Below, in pieces: positions 42,472 to 52,138 of a stretch of DNA of 64,000 nucleotides. Source of the DNA: Pontiellaceae bacterium B12227 (GTDB lineage: Bacteria; Verrucomicrobiota; Kiritimatiellia; Kiritimatiellales; Pontiellaceae); the NCBI GenBank assembly GCA_029432775.1, contig JAROAZ010000011.1, forward strand, positions 1-64,000. Reading direction: 5' to 3'. The stretch's first letter is position 1, and every line of letters starts with the position of its first letter. The position numbers were made by a program, and so were the translations under genes. The notes under the pieces are model-generated. The model searched no databases and was not told the DNA's origin. It saw nothing but the letters and a program-made list of their open reading frames with translations.

Positions 42472-44135
42472 CAGTGTTGTTGTGTTCTGGGTTGAGATTT
42501 TCCCATGCAAAGGTCCAAATGTTCTTCGGGCAGTTTTTCAGTGAATTTCGAAACCAGCACGGTGGCAAGAATGGAAATGGGAAGCCCGATTAAGATGGGA
42601 TCAACAAAGGCCCATATGATGGGGCCGCTATGGACGAAGATCTCTTTTCCGTCGACCAGCTGGATGGCCAGCGAGCGGGTTCCGAAAAACCTGTTGCAGA
42701 GCAGCAGGGCGGTTGAGGCTTTTTCCTGAACGAAGATCATCCACAACAGACTGGAGCACGCTCCGCCGAGCAGTCCGGATATGGCGCCCGCCTTGGTGAC
42801 GCGACGGTTCCAAAGTCCGGCAACATACATTGGAAGAAAGGCGCAGGCACACAGGCCGAAGAAAATGGCGGTTCCGCGTGCCACAATGGAGGTGCCGGTT
42901 TTTCCGAACTTTTCCTCAATCACGAAGCTTAGATAGACCGATGCCAGAATGCCGGCCATGACGCCGATGCGCGTGGCCAGCGTGCCTCCGACTCTTTTCC
43001 CTTTTCCAATGGATTCTTCCACCAGATCGCGGCCAATGGAGGTGCCCATAACATGAAACTGGCTGCTCAGTGTACTCATCGCAGCGGACATCAGTGTCAG
43101 CATAAAGAGCACGCTGAACCATGAAGGGGTGGCGGCCTGCAGATACATCGGAATAATCTGTTCAACATCGCCACCGGCCACAGCAATAGAAATTTTTCCA
43201 ACCGTCTGCTGAAAAAAGACATTGGATAAGGAGCCGACAATATAGGCCACGCCGGCTGTCAGGAGAATAAACACCCCGCCGATCGGAATAGCGCGGTTGA
43301 GTTCCTTACCGCTTTTGACCGTCATATAGCGAACGGCCAGCTGCGGTTGGGCCAGCACACCGATGCCGACGCCCATAATGATGGTGCTGACGGCCGTCCA
43401 CCAGAGGGGGGTCCCGAATTTCGGCATGCGCGTCCAGCCCTGGTGCCCGGCCGCCTGAAGTTTTGCCGGGACCAGCTCGGCCATATCAGTCAGCGCCTGA
43501 TGGGCCGTAGTCACACCGCCGAGTTTCTGATAGGTCATCACCAACAGGAAACTGAGCCCGATCAGCATAATCGTTGCCTGCAGCGCATCGGTGTACATGA
43601 CGCCCTTAATGCCTCCCATCACCACATAGAGGGCAATGATGACGGAAAAGACAAAGAGCGCGGTGTTGTATTCCATTCCGAACTGATAGGCCAGATACTT
43701 CGCGGCACCGGTCAGTACGGCCGACGCATACATGGGAACGAATAGAAAAATAATCAAACCGGCCGCGCCCTGAATAAAGCGCGACTGAAACCGGCGGCCC
43801 AGCAGCTCGGGAAACGTATGGGCATCCAGCCGCAGTCCCATCCGCCGCGTCCGGCTTCCGAAGAGCCAGAACGCGATAAATATTCCCAGAAAGATATTCA
43901 GGAAGGGCAGCCATAGCAGACTCATGCCGAAGATGGCCGAGGCCCCTCCGAAACCAATGATGGCCGAAGTGCTGATAAAGGTGGCGCCGTAGGACATCGC
44001 CATGACGTAGGGATGCGCTTCGCGTCCGCCCAATAGGTAGTCTGTGGCATTCTTCGTTGATTTAAATCCCCGGAAACCGAGATAACCGATGGCGCACAGG
44101 TAGGCCACAACAATAATGATCATCCAAATAGACAT
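42471..44135 (-). CDS. Sodium/solute symporter (SSS family), copy 2
   Basis: A 554-residue symporter nearly colinear with copy 1. Visible: GLRLDAHTFPELLGRRFQSRFIQGAAG, VVMGGIKGVMYTDALQA, GVLAQPQLAVRYMTVKSGKELNRAIPIGG. ATG 44135 follows GGAGG, whose first bases overlap the stop codon of the upstream accessory gene, so the two are translationally coupled. Substrate unknown. Confidence 0.92.
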   Translation of the reverse strand: MSIWMIIIVVAYLCAIGYLGFRGFKSTKNATDYLLGGREAHPYVMAMSYGATFISTSAIIGFGGASAIFGMSLLWLPFLNIFLGIFIAFWLFGSRTRRMGLRLDAHTFPELLGRRFQSRFIQGAAGLIIFLFVPMYASAVLTGAAKYLAYQFGMEYNTALFVFSVIIALYVVMGGIKGVMYTDALQATIMLIGLSFLLVMTYQKLGGVTTAHQALTDMAELVPAKLQAAGHQGWTRMPKFGTPLWWTAVSTIIMGVGIGVLAQPQLAVRYMTVKSGKELNRAIPIGGVFILLTAGVAYIVGSLSNVFFQQTVGKISIAVAGGDVEQIIPMYLQAATPSWFSVLFMLTLMSAAMSTLSSQFHVMGTSIGRDLVEESIGKGKRVGGTLATRIGVMAGILASVYLSFVIEEKFGKTGTSIVARGTAIFFGLCACAFLPMYVAGLWNRRVTKAGAISGLLGGACSSLLWMIFVQEKASTALLLCNRFFGTRSLAIQLVDGKEIFVHSGPIIWAFVDPILIGLPISILATVLVSKFTEKLPEEHLDLCMGKSQPRTQQH

Positions 44136-44144
44136 AGAGCCTCC

Positions 44145-44321
44145 TTAAAGTTCGCTCTCAACCCGTTTTTCTTCCTCTGCCCATTGACGGATTTCATCTT
44201 CCGGTTCTTGCTGAGGATCGTCTGTATTCCACTTGAACACTCCCCAGACCAGACAAAGCAGTGCGCTGATAATGCATAGTAGATAGGCGAGCCCCACCCA
44301 CGGATCTTCAATTCCCAACAT
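44145..44321 (-). CDS. 58-residue symporter accessory protein, copy 2
   Basis: Same length and layout as copy 1: MLGIEDPWVGLAYLLC, one membrane span, acidic tail (QEPEDEIRQWAEEEKR). It ends with TAAGGAGG, where GGAGG is the ribosome site of symporter 2. The two proteins differ at roughly a quarter of positions, so the copies have been kept under selection. AGGGG lies upstream of its start. Confidence 0.87.
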   Translation of the reverse strand: MLGIEDPWVGLAYLLCIISALLCLVWGVFKWNTDDPQQEPEDEIRQWAEEEKRVESEL

Positions 44322-44478
44322 GGCATCCCCTCCGAGTTAATTGATTAAAGTATTTCGGAAGTTAATGTCTTATAATACTTATTGCTAGTAGGTATTTATA
44401 TTATTACATATAAACAGGATTGCCCGCGTTCTGCGGGATGATACGATACCCATTTTCACGAAAATACGGAGAATAGAG

Positions 44479-45570
44479 ATGATAGCGAAAGAGTGGATTT
44501 CTGATTTACGAGTATACGAACCGGGCAAGCCGATTGAAGAGGTGGCACGCGAGCTGGGGTTTGATGATATTGCCGAAATCGTAAAGGTGGCGTCGAATGA
44601 AAACGAGCTGGGCCCGTCGCCTATGGCGATTGAAGCCATGCAGGAAGCAATTCCTGAGATGCATCGCTATCCGGATGGCGGCGCTTTCTATTTGAAAAAG
44701 AAGCTCGCAGAAAAGCTGGGGGTAGAGTCTGAAAACCTGCTGTTCGGTTGCGGCAGCAACGAGCTGATCGTTTTTCTCTGCCACGTCTTCATGGAGCAGG
44801 GGAAAAACCTGATTATGGGTGCCGAGGCTTTTGCGGTCTATTTCCTGGCCAACGCCATGTATCAGGGCGAAACCATTCGCGTTCCGATGCCCGACCATGT
44901 GCACGATCTTGATGCCATGCTCGACGCCATTACCCCCGAAACCCGCCTGATCTGCATCTGCAATCCGAATAATCCAACGGGTACCATGGTCACTCCGGAG
45001 GCCATCGACTCCTTTATCGAAAAACTGCCGGATCATGTGGTGGCCGTGTTCGACGAAGCCTATTTCGAAGTGATGCCCGACGACATGAAACCCGATGTGC
45101 TCAAGCACATCCGTGCAGGCAAAAAAAATGTACTGGTGCTGCGGACCTTCTCCAAGGCCTACGGGCTGGCCGGCCTGCGTATCGGTTATGCTGTGGCGCA
45201 TCCGGAGCTGATCAATCTGCTCAATAAAGTCCGCCAGCCATTTAATGCCAACCTGATGGCACAGTCGGCCGCCATGGCCGCGCTCGACGACGTGACCCAC
45301 ATTGTTGAAACCCGAGAAATGGTTTTCCAGGGGTTGGAATTTTTCGAACGCGAGCTTCCAAAGCTTGGAATCGAGACGGTTTCGTCCGGAGCCAATTTCA
45401 TTCTCGTGAAAACCGGAAAAGGGCGCGAAGTGTTCCTTGAACTGCAGAAACGTAAAGTAATTGTCCGTCCAATGGACCCGTACGGCCTGCCGGACCATAT
45501 TCGCATAACTATCGGCACCCCAGAGCAAAACCAAACCATGCTCGATGCGCTGAAGGATGTCTGCGGATAG
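44479..45570 (+). CDS. hisC: Histidinol-phosphate aminotransferase
   Basis: A 363-residue PLP aminotransferase for histidine synthesis. It has KVASNENELGPSPMAIEAM, YPDGGAFYLKKKLAEKL, CNPNNPTGTMV and the PLP-lysine site RTFSKAYGLAGLRIGY. No other histidine gene is adjacent; it stands alone, and paralogous roles in aromatic transamination are possible. Two palindrome copies sit close together in its last third (45325-45339, 45356-45370). GGAGAA precedes ATG 44479. Confidence 0.92.
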   Translation: MIAKEWISDLRVYEPGKPIEEVARELGFDDIAEIVKVASNENELGPSPMAIEAMQEAIPEMHRYPDGGAFYLKKKLAEKLGVESENLLFGCGSNELIVFLCHVFMEQGKNLIMGAEAFAVYFLANAMYQGETIRVPMPDHVHDLDAMLDAITPETRLICICNPNNPTGTMVTPEAIDSFIEKLPDHVVAVFDEAYFEVMPDDMKPDVLKHIRAGKKNVLVLRTFSKAYGLAGLRIGYAVAHPELINLLNKVRQPFNANLMAQSAAMAALDDVTHIVETREMVFQGLEFFERELPKLGIETVSSGANFILVKTGKGREVFLELQKRKVIVRPMDPYGLPDHIRITIGTPEQNQTMLDALKDVCG

Positions 45571-45597
45571 ATTATAAACTTTTTTTCATCTTCACCG

Positions 45598-45625
45598 TTG
45601 ACTCAAAAAGCGGTTTAAGTAGGAT
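45598..45625 (+). promoter_or_regulatory. Sigma-70-type promoter for the tRNA pair
   Basis: TTGACT (45598-45603), a 16-base spacer and TAGGAT (45620-45625), about 20 bases before the first tRNA. The placement is consistent with one start for both tRNAs. Confidence 0.65.
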
Positions 45626-45645
45626 GTCCGCTCCTTTGAACAAGA

Positions 45646-45722
45646 GGGCGATTAGCTCAGTTGGCTAGAGCATCTCGTTTACACCGAGAGGGTCGGCGGT
45701 TCGAGCCCGTCATCGCCCACCA
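45646..45722 (+). tRNA. tRNA-Val (anticodon TAC), copy 1
   Basis: A 77-nt cloverleaf. Acceptor GGGCGAT pairs with ATCGCCC; discriminator A and encoded CCA follow. The anticodon arm TCTCG-TTTACAC-CGAGA gives anticodon TAC. The D-arm (AGCTCAGTTGGCTAGAGC) and T-arm (GGCGG-TTCGAGC-CCGTC) are normal. CCA is encoded in the DNA. Confidence 0.96.
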
Positions 45723-45746
45723 TTTTGTTCTCATAAGGAAAGACCC

Positions 45747-45823
45747 GGGCGATTAGCTCAGTTGGCTAGAGCATCTCGTTTACACCGAGAGGGTCGGCGG
45801 TTCGAGCCCGTCATCGCCCACCA
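45747..45823 (+). tRNA. tRNA-Val (anticodon TAC), copy 2
   Basis: Identical in all 77 bases to copy 1, separated by 24 bases. The pair is likely one transcript ended by the hairpin at 45829. Confidence 0.96.
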
Positions 45824-45828
45824 TTTTC

Positions 45829-45857
45829 AAAAGCCGATGCATTACGCATCGGCTTTT
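45829..45857 (+). terminator. Terminator after the tRNA pair
   Basis: AAAAGCCGATGC and GCATCGGCTTTT form a 12-bp perfect stem with a 5-base loop ATTAC and a T-run at the end. It also works in the reverse direction. Confidence 0.92.
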
Positions 45858-46010
45858 GTTGTTTTCCGGCGGCTCTTCACCGGAATCAATGCGCCCTTAA
45901 GGGGATGGTTCCTATCCTAAAGATCAGCTTCATTCCTGTACACAAACAGAGTTGTTAACCGTCACACTATTAACTTTGTAAAAAACGGGAAAGAAGTGGA
46001 GAATGGGGAT

Positions 46011-47645
46011 ATGTATAAAACATGGCTATTAACCGGAGCAGCCCTGCTGTTTGCCGGTGGTGTACTCGCCGATACGAAACCGAATATTATTATCTATTTT
46101 GCAGATGATATCAGTGCGCGCGAGTTTCCAGTGTATGGAAGTTCGGTCTGGATGGCGCCGGATGCCACCAATACCTCCGACCCGAAATACCGGGCAAAGA
46201 CGCCGGTGATTGATAAACTGGCCGAGGAGGGCTGCTGGATTGAAACTGCCTGGGCCTCGGTGGTCTGCAATCCGAGCCGCGCCATGATGATGTCCGGGCG
46301 CTATGCCTATATGACCAAGTGGTGGAACAACGGCGACCGCGGCCGTGGCCACGATGAAAACGGCAAGCTGCAGAATACCTGGCCGGTCTACATGAGTTCA
46401 CCGCTCCTGATCGGGCACGTGGTGCAGAAGGCGGGCTATGGAACGTTCTGGTCCGGCAAAACCCAGATGGCAGGAAGCTACGCCCGCCACGGGTTTGATG
46501 AAGGCTGCTATACGCCCGGAGGGCTCAGTGACACTGATAACCCGTATACCGATTTTAAACACAAACCGGTAAAAGGCGGCGGAAAGCATGCCGTAATCAA
46601 TGTGGACACCGGCAAGCAGGTGGAAACCTATTGGCAGCATGGGTGGTATTGGTATCCGCACGTTAAGTTGATGAACCATCCAACGGCGCCGGGGAAAACC
46701 GCCTGGTGGCCGAATACACCGGAGGCGCAGAAAAATTTCGGCCCCGGCACCTACGGTCCGGATGTGGAGCTCGATTTCTGCTTCGACTTCATGGAGCGCA
46801 AGCATGCGGAAGGCAAGCCGTTCTTTGTCTATCACACCACCCATCTCGGGCACGATGCCTTCAACTGGCTCGACCCCGAATATAAAAAATGGCCGAAGAG
46901 TAAATGGCCCAACGCGCCGATCGTTAAATGGGATGGCAGCAGATATACCCGCGTTCAACCGAGGATTACCGGCGACAACGGGGAGTACGACACCCACGGA
47001 ACCGTTACCGGACCGGGCATTCACAACCATATCAACTATATCGACTATCAGATCTGGCTCTATCAGCAGAAGCTGGAAAAAATGGGCATTGCCGATAATA
47101 CCGTCATCATCATTTGCGCTGATAACGGCACCAGCGGATACGGTAAATCCATGAGCGTGGTCCAGAAAGGCTGCCACATCCCGATGATCATCTATGCACC
47201 GGGTATGAAAAAACACGGCAAACAGGAAATCCTGATGAGCGTGGCGGATGTCATGCCGACCGTGGCCGATCTGGTGGGATATAAAATTCCCGATGATTAT
47301 AAAATTGATGGAAAGAGCATGGTGCCGTTCCTGTTCTCGAACCAGCAAGAGCACCGCGACTGGATCTATTCCTATCGCGGGCCGGAACAGATGATCCGCG
47401 GCACCAAGGTGCTCAAAGACGGCACTGGAAAATGGTTCGATGTTTCGCAGGATCCGGACGATCTGATCAGTTTTGATGTCATCAGAAACTGGGGATCGGT
47501 TCCGGAGATTCACCGCGAAGAATTTGAAAAACTGCAACAGGTGCTTCCGCAGTACGACCGCTATTTTGAAGAGCGCAACGAGCCGGGCGTTTCCGACGCA
47601 CCGAATTTCAAGCCGAAGAAAAAATATTACCGAACGAAAAAATAG
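46011..47645 (+). CDS. Sulfatase 1 (type I, CNPSR motif)
   Basis: A 544-residue secreted sulfatase starting the polysaccharide cluster. A signal peptide (YKTWLLTGAALLFAGGVLA) is followed by KPNIIIYFADD (metal aspartates) and the maturation motif CNPSRAMMMSG, in which the cysteine is converted to formylglycine. Later sites: TTHLGHD and ICADNGTSGYG. The start ATG 46011 is preferred over GTG 45996 because GGAG lies at a good distance from it and the signal peptide then begins at the start. A palindrome copy lies at 46126-46140. Subfamily not assigned. Confidence 0.92.
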   Translation: MYKTWLLTGAALLFAGGVLADTKPNIIIYFADDISAREFPVYGSSVWMAPDATNTSDPKYRAKTPVIDKLAEEGCWIETAWASVVCNPSRAMMMSGRYAYMTKWWNNGDRGRGHDENGKLQNTWPVYMSSPLLIGHVVQKAGYGTFWSGKTQMAGSYARHGFDEGCYTPGGLSDTDNPYTDFKHKPVKGGGKHAVINVDTGKQVETYWQHGWYWYPHVKLMNHPTAPGKTAWWPNTPEAQKNFGPGTYGPDVELDFCFDFMERKHAEGKPFFVYHTTHLGHDAFNWLDPEYKKWPKSKWPNAPIVKWDGSRYTRVQPRITGDNGEYDTHGTVTGPGIHNHINYIDYQIWLYQQKLEKMGIADNTVIIICADNGTSGYGKSMSVVQKGCHIPMIIYAPGMKKHGKQEILMSVADVMPTVADLVGYKIPDDYKIDGKSMVPFLFSNQQEHRDWIYSYRGPEQMIRGTKVLKDGTGKWFDVSQDPDDLISFDVIRNWGSVPEIHREEFEKLQQVLPQYDRYFEERNEPGVSDAPNFKPKKKYYRTKK

Positions 47646-47667
47646 ATCACTTTCAGGAGATTGCGTA

Positions 47668-49083
47668 ATGAAGAAAATGAATCGCAGAATATTTACAGCC
47701 GGCAGTGCGGCTGCCGCAGGTTTTGGAATATCAGGAGAGGCGCTGGCGCGTTCTCGGGCCTCAGAGCTGTATCGCTTTAACATCGGGAAACCGGGGCCGT
47801 CGGCCAACAGTAAACTCAATATCGCCATGATTGGCGCCAGTGGTATTGCCGGGCAGGCCTATGGCGGATCGCGGGAGGATAACGTGGTTGCCCTCTGCGA
47901 TGTAGATCCCAATGCGTTCGCATGGGGTGCAAAGAAACATCCCGGTTGCAAGACGGCAACACAATTCAGCGATTTCCGGGTGATGCTCGATAAAATGAGC
48001 AAGGAGATCGACATGGTCTGCGTCAACACACCAGACCACACCCATTTTGTTGCCACCTATTGGGCCATGGAACGCGGTTTGCATGTATTCACCCAGAAGC
48101 CGCTGGTGCATGATGTCTGGCAGGCTCGAACGTTGAAGCGGGCAAAAGATAAATTCAAGGTGCGCACCAACATGGGCAACCAGGGCCACACCTTCAACGG
48201 TATCCGCCAGTTGCGAGAATGGTATGAACAAGGAATTTTCGGGCAGATTACCGAAGTGCACAGCTTTAAGGATGGGCCTAAATGGGGGGGGACCTATTTT
48301 AAGCGTCCGGATTCCCTCCCGCCGAACGAATCGGGGGTTCCGGCTGGCCTGAACTGGGATCTATGGCAGGGGCCGACCGGTCCCGCTCCCTATCACGAGC
48401 TCTATCATCCGCGTACCTGGCGCGGCTTTAATCGTTATGGAACCGGCCAGTTTGGCGACTGGTTCTGCCACGTGGCCGATGCTCCGGTCTGGCTGCTGGA
48501 CCTTTATAATCCGGTACGGGTCGAGGCGGAAATGGTTGCGGGTGGAAACGAATGGATGGCGGTCGACGGTTGCCGCGTTCGGTTCGATTTTGAGCGCCGT
48601 GGCGACAAGGCGCCCTGTTCCTTCCACTGGTGGAATGGGGTCGGCGAAGAATTCAGGCCCGGGAAGCCGGAGGATTGGTCCTGGCCGGGCAGTGTTGGCG
48701 GCGGCGGTACGTTCTATTATGGCGACAAAAACAACGGCTTCACCGATAACCGTTCCAACAATCCGCGACTGGCCAATAAAGAGGCGCAGATTGCGTTTAA
48801 AGCGGCCGGTTACCCGGATGAAAAATATCCAAGGATTAAAGGCGGCCCGATCAAGGAGCTGATCAACTGCATCAAAAACGGCACCGAAGCCGGTGCCAAC
48901 TTTGACTACGCCGCTCCGATGACCGAAGTGATGCTGCTCGGCGTGATTGCCGCCAATCACGGTGGTGTACTTGAATGGGATGCGAAGAAAATGAAGATCA
49001 CCAATCGCCCGGAGCTGAATACATATCTCAGGGCTCCCGTCCGAAAAGGGTGGGAATGTGGCGACGAATTGTGGAAAGCCTGA
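47668..49083 (+). CDS. Gfo/Idh/MocA oxidoreductase with Tat signal (1)
   Basis: The 471-residue protein starts MKKMNRRIFTAGSAAAAGFG, a twin-arginine signal, so it is exported folded with its cofactor. The NAD(P) fold is marked by LNIAMIGASGIAG, VALCDVD and TPDHTHFVATYWAMERGLHVFTQKPLVHD; the family's EKP motif reads QKP, with the lysine kept. Exported members of this family have been shown to act on sugar residues by oxidation-elimination-type hydrolysis. Its place in a sulfatase cluster suggests action on an end sugar of a sulfated glycan. AGGAGA precedes the start. Confidence 0.88.
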   Translation: MKKMNRRIFTAGSAAAAGFGISGEALARSRASELYRFNIGKPGPSANSKLNIAMIGASGIAGQAYGGSREDNVVALCDVDPNAFAWGAKKHPGCKTATQFSDFRVMLDKMSKEIDMVCVNTPDHTHFVATYWAMERGLHVFTQKPLVHDVWQARTLKRAKDKFKVRTNMGNQGHTFNGIRQLREWYEQGIFGQITEVHSFKDGPKWGGTYFKRPDSLPPNESGVPAGLNWDLWQGPTGPAPYHELYHPRTWRGFNRYGTGQFGDWFCHVADAPVWLLDLYNPVRVEAEMVAGGNEWMAVDGCRVRFDFERRGDKAPCSFHWWNGVGEEFRPGKPEDWSWPGSVGGGGTFYYGDKNNGFTDNRSNNPRLANKEAQIAFKAAGYPDEKYPRIKGGPIKELINCIKNGTEAGANFDYAAPMTEVMLLGVIAANHGGVLEWDAKKMKITNRPELNTYLRAPVRKGWECGDELWKA

Positions 49084-49132
49084 TCACTTCATCCTTGCCG
49101 GCATGCGGCAAACTATATGGGAACCGAGACCG

Positions 49133-50692
49133 ATGAAATTATTTATGAAAACGTTAATGATTGCCTTCCTGCTTTTACTCGGAGAGCAAACTCTCCGCGC
49201 TGAGGTGAGCCTGCCGAATATCTTCAGCGATCATATGATCCTGCAGCGCAATCAGGAAAATCCGGTCTGGGGAAAGGCCGATCCCGGCGAAAAGGTGACG
49301 GTGGAGTTTGCCGGGCAGAAGAAAAGCACCGTCGCGGATGCTGACGGAAAGTGGAAAGTGCTTCTGGACCCTATGTCCGCCAGTTCCGTAGGCAGGACTA
49401 TGAAGATCCATTCATTCGGCGATCTGCAATCAGAAATCGACAATATATTGGTCGGCGAAGTCTGGATGTGTTCAGGGCAGTCCAACATGGCGTGGTCGAT
49501 TGATGCGATTAATGATTACGACATGGAAATTGCCACGGCCGATTATCCCGAGATCCGTTTGCTGGCAGTTCCAAGGGTTGGAACTCAGGAGCCGCAGTTT
49601 AATATCGATGCGCAGTGGAAGGTCTGCACGCCGGAAACGGTTAAAGAATTCACCGCACCGGGTTTTTTGTTCGGCCGACGCCTGCACCACGCGCTGAAGG
49701 TGCCGGTCGGGCTGATCTATAATGCCTGGGGTGGTTCCGACCTAGAGGCCTGGCTGCCGCGTAAGGTGCTGGAAGAGGCCGGGCAGGATGAATATCTCGC
49801 CGAGTGGGATGAATATCTCGCCCGATATAGCGATGCAACTTTGGCCAACGATAAGGTGGCGTATGATAAATGGGTGGCCGATGGAAAACCGGGAGCGAAA
49901 CGCTGGCCGCCGCGCGATGTCCGCACCGGGCAGAAACGTCCGTCGAACATTTATAACGGGGTGCTTCTTCCAACCATTGGATACGGCATCAAAGGCGTCG
50001 TCTGGTGTCAGGGCGAAAGCAACATTGGCCGGGCCTATGAATACCGCTCGCTCTTCCCGCTGCTGATCACCAAATGGCGCGAGTGGTGGGGGGATGATAA
50101 ACTCCCGTTCTACTGGATCCAATTGTCCGACCACAGTTCAGAAAAACCGGCGCCGGGCGAAAGTGCCTGGGCGGAGCTGCGCGAGGCGCAGACGATGGCA
50201 CTAAAGCTTTCAAACACCGGCGAAGCCGTGGTGATTGATATCGGGGAAGATCGTGATATACACTATCGCAATAAACAGGTAGCCGCCGCCCGTCTGGCTC
50301 GCCATGCGCTGGCTAATGATTACGGGTTTAAAATCGCCACCGACAGCCCGCGTTTCCAATCATTGGAAATCATCGGGAACAAAGCCGTCGTAAAATTTGA
50401 CCACGTCGCAACGTATCTCTATGCCTTTGATGTGCCGGAGGTGAAAGGCTTTGCGATTGCCGGCGCTGATAAAAAATTTGTTTGGGCTGAGGCAAAGATT
50501 CTTGGCAAAAACAGAGTAGAGGTTTGGTCGGACCAGATTAAAAAGCCCGTGGCGGTGCGTTACGGATGGGCGGACAATCCGGTGCTGAATCTCTACGATC
50601 GCAACAGTCTTCCGGTCACGCCGTTCCGCACCGACGACTGGCCGGTCGGCACCATGGGGAAGAAAACCCTTTATCGCCCGATGCCGAAATAA
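49133..50692 (+). CDS. Secreted sialate O-acetylesterase-like (SASA) esterase
   Basis: The 519-residue protein has a signal peptide (TLMIAFLLLLGEQTLRA), a beta-rich part (VSLPNIFSDHMILQRNQ) and an SGNH-type esterase domain: EVWMCSGQSNMAW contains the catalytic serine, then NAWGGSDLEAWLPR and VVWCQGESN. It probably removes acetyl groups from a polysaccharide so that hydrolases can act. ATG 49133 gives the signal peptide at the N-terminus. Two palindrome copies lie inside (49569-49583, 50354-50368). Confidence 0.88.
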   Translation: MKLFMKTLMIAFLLLLGEQTLRAEVSLPNIFSDHMILQRNQENPVWGKADPGEKVTVEFAGQKKSTVADADGKWKVLLDPMSASSVGRTMKIHSFGDLQSEIDNILVGEVWMCSGQSNMAWSIDAINDYDMEIATADYPEIRLLAVPRVGTQEPQFNIDAQWKVCTPETVKEFTAPGFLFGRRLHHALKVPVGLIYNAWGGSDLEAWLPRKVLEEAGQDEYLAEWDEYLARYSDATLANDKVAYDKWVADGKPGAKRWPPRDVRTGQKRPSNIYNGVLLPTIGYGIKGVVWCQGESNIGRAYEYRSLFPLLITKWREWWGDDKLPFYWIQLSDHSSEKPAPGESAWAELREAQTMALKLSNTGEAVVIDIGEDRDIHYRNKQVAAARLARHALANDYGFKIATDSPRFQSLEIIGNKAVVKFDHVATYLYAFDVPEVKGFAIAGADKKFVWAEAKILGKNRVEVWSDQIKKPVAVRYGWADNPVLNLYDRNSLPVTPFRTDDWPVGTMGKKTLYRPMPK

Positions 50693-50710
50693 CACCTACG
50701 TGAGGAAATT

Positions 50711-52138
50711 ATGAAACGACTGATTCTTATACTGATTTGTCTCATTTCTGCAGTTGCTCAATCAGCAATCGGAAATCAAAAATCGAAAATGCCTAACATC
50801 GTCATGGTAGTGGTGGACGACCTCGGCCTCTACGATCTCAGTTGCTACGGTTACGAGGCGGTTGATACGCCGCATGCGGATAAGCTGGCCGAGGAGGGCA
50901 TGCTCTTCCGCAACGCATATGCTGCTTCGACGGTCTGCACGCCATCCCGGGCGGGAATCATCAGCGGTCAGGCCCCCGCGCGCCTGCATCTGACCAACCA
51001 TATTTCGAATGAGCATTTTGCCCCCGAGAATCCGATTCTGCTCAACGCACCGGAGGTTACGGCGCTTCCTTCGGAGGTTGTTACTTTCGCCGAAAAGCTG
51101 CGCGATGACGGCTATGCATGCGGGTTCTTCGGGAAATGGCATTTGTCGCGTCAGAAAACGGATGGCAGCAACCGGGTTGTTGATGAGAGCACCCAGCCGG
51201 ACAACCAGGGTTTTGAAAACAACGTCGGCGGCAACGGTAACGGCGGCCCGGCCGGCGGTTGGTTTTCCCCCTACAGAAATCCCTATCTCCCGAACGGTCC
51301 CGAAGGTGAATACCTGCCCGAGCGTCTAGCCGATGAAGCGGTTGTGTATATGGAAGCCAACAAGGACAAACCTTTCCTCATTGCAATGTGGAACTACACC
51401 GTCCATTCACCACTCGAAACCACGAAGGAGCTGACCGATAAATACAAGGCCCGGAAGAAGTCGGGCGGGAAGGTCGGCAACCCCGTCTATGCCGGGATGG
51501 TCGAGGCGGCCGATTCCGTGCTGGGCCGTCTGCTCGAAAAGATCGATGAACTGGGTCTGCGGGATAATACGCTCGTCATGCTGACGTCGGACAACGGCGG
51601 TTTTAACTATGGTATTGCAGACGCTCCGCCGCTGCGAAAAACCAAGAGCTGGCTCTATGACGGCGGCCTGCGCATTCCGCTGATTGTCCGGTGGCCCGGA
51701 AAGGTTGAGCCGGGGACCGTCAGCGAAGAGCGTATTACGCACCTCGATTTTTATCCGACCTTCCTGGAGGCGGCCGGTATTACGACCGACCCGGCCCACG
51801 TGCTCGACGGCGAAAGCATGGTTCCGGTGTTGACCGGTAAAGGCGGACTGAAGCGCGATGCGCTTTATTTTCACTACCCGAACTATGCCTGGCATGCGAA
51901 AAACCGCCTCGGCGGCGCGATCATCGAAGGGGACTACAAACTGCTCAACTGGTATGACGACGACTCGGTTGAACTCTATAACCTGAAAAAAGACCCGAGC
52001 GAAGCGCACGACCTCGCCGCGCAGAATCCGGAGATGGCCGATCGACTGAAACATAAATTCAAAACATGGCTGAAGTCCGTGGATGCCAACATGCCCGTTC
52101 CGAATGAAAAATATATCAAGGAGATGAATCGAAGATGA
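50711..52138 (+). CDS. Sulfatase 2 (type I, CTPSR motif)
   Basis: A 475-residue secreted sulfatase with the signal peptide [19 protein letters not shown], the metal site [11 protein letters not shown], the formylglycine motif [19 protein letters not shown] and [10 protein letters not shown]. Its stop overlaps the start of the next gene, an alpha-L-fucosidase, by four bases, a strong hint that they act on one sulfated fucose-containing substrate. Confidence 0.93.
   Translation: MKRLILILICLISAVAQSAIGNQKSKMPNIVMVVVDDLGLYDLSCYGYEAVDTPHADKLAEEGMLFRNAYAASTVCTPSRAGIISGQAPARLHLTNHISNEHFAPENPILLNAPEVTALPSEVVTFAEKLRDDGYACGFFGKWHLSRQKTDGSNRVVDESTQPDNQGFENNVGGNGNGGPAGGWFSPYRNPYLPNGPEGEYLPERLADEAVVYMEANKDKPFLIAMWNYTVHSPLETTKELTDKYKARKKSGGKVGNPVYAGMVEAADSVLGRLLEKIDELGLRDNTLVMLTSDNGGFNYGIADAPPLRKTKSWLYDGGLRIPLIVRWPGKVEPGTVSEERITHLDFYPTFLEAAGITTDPAHVLDGESMVPVLTGKGGLKRDALYFHYPNYAWHAKNRLGGAIIEGDYKLLNWYDDDSVELYNLKKDPSEAHDLAAQNPEMADRLKHKFKTWLKSVDANMPVPNEKYIKEMNRR

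Noticed and set aside
44506..45534. 342-codon antisense frame in hisC
   Set aside because: Composition is typical of a reverse frame of an aminotransferase gene, with no supported start.
45646..45823. tRNA pair as an integration site for a genomic island with the sulfatase cluster
   Set aside because: The duplicated tRNA next to the cluster is suggestive, but there is no integrase and the spacing with a shared promoter and terminator fits ordinary tandem duplication.
46398..47828. 476-codon open frame antisense to sulfatase 1
   Set aside because: It covers a well-supported sulfatase on the other strand and shows no recognisable domain or ribosome site.
48617..48637. TTCCACTGGTGGAA as a copy of the dispersed palindrome
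   Set aside because: The spacer is four bases and not five, so it does not fit the motif; it is explained by coding for FHWWN.
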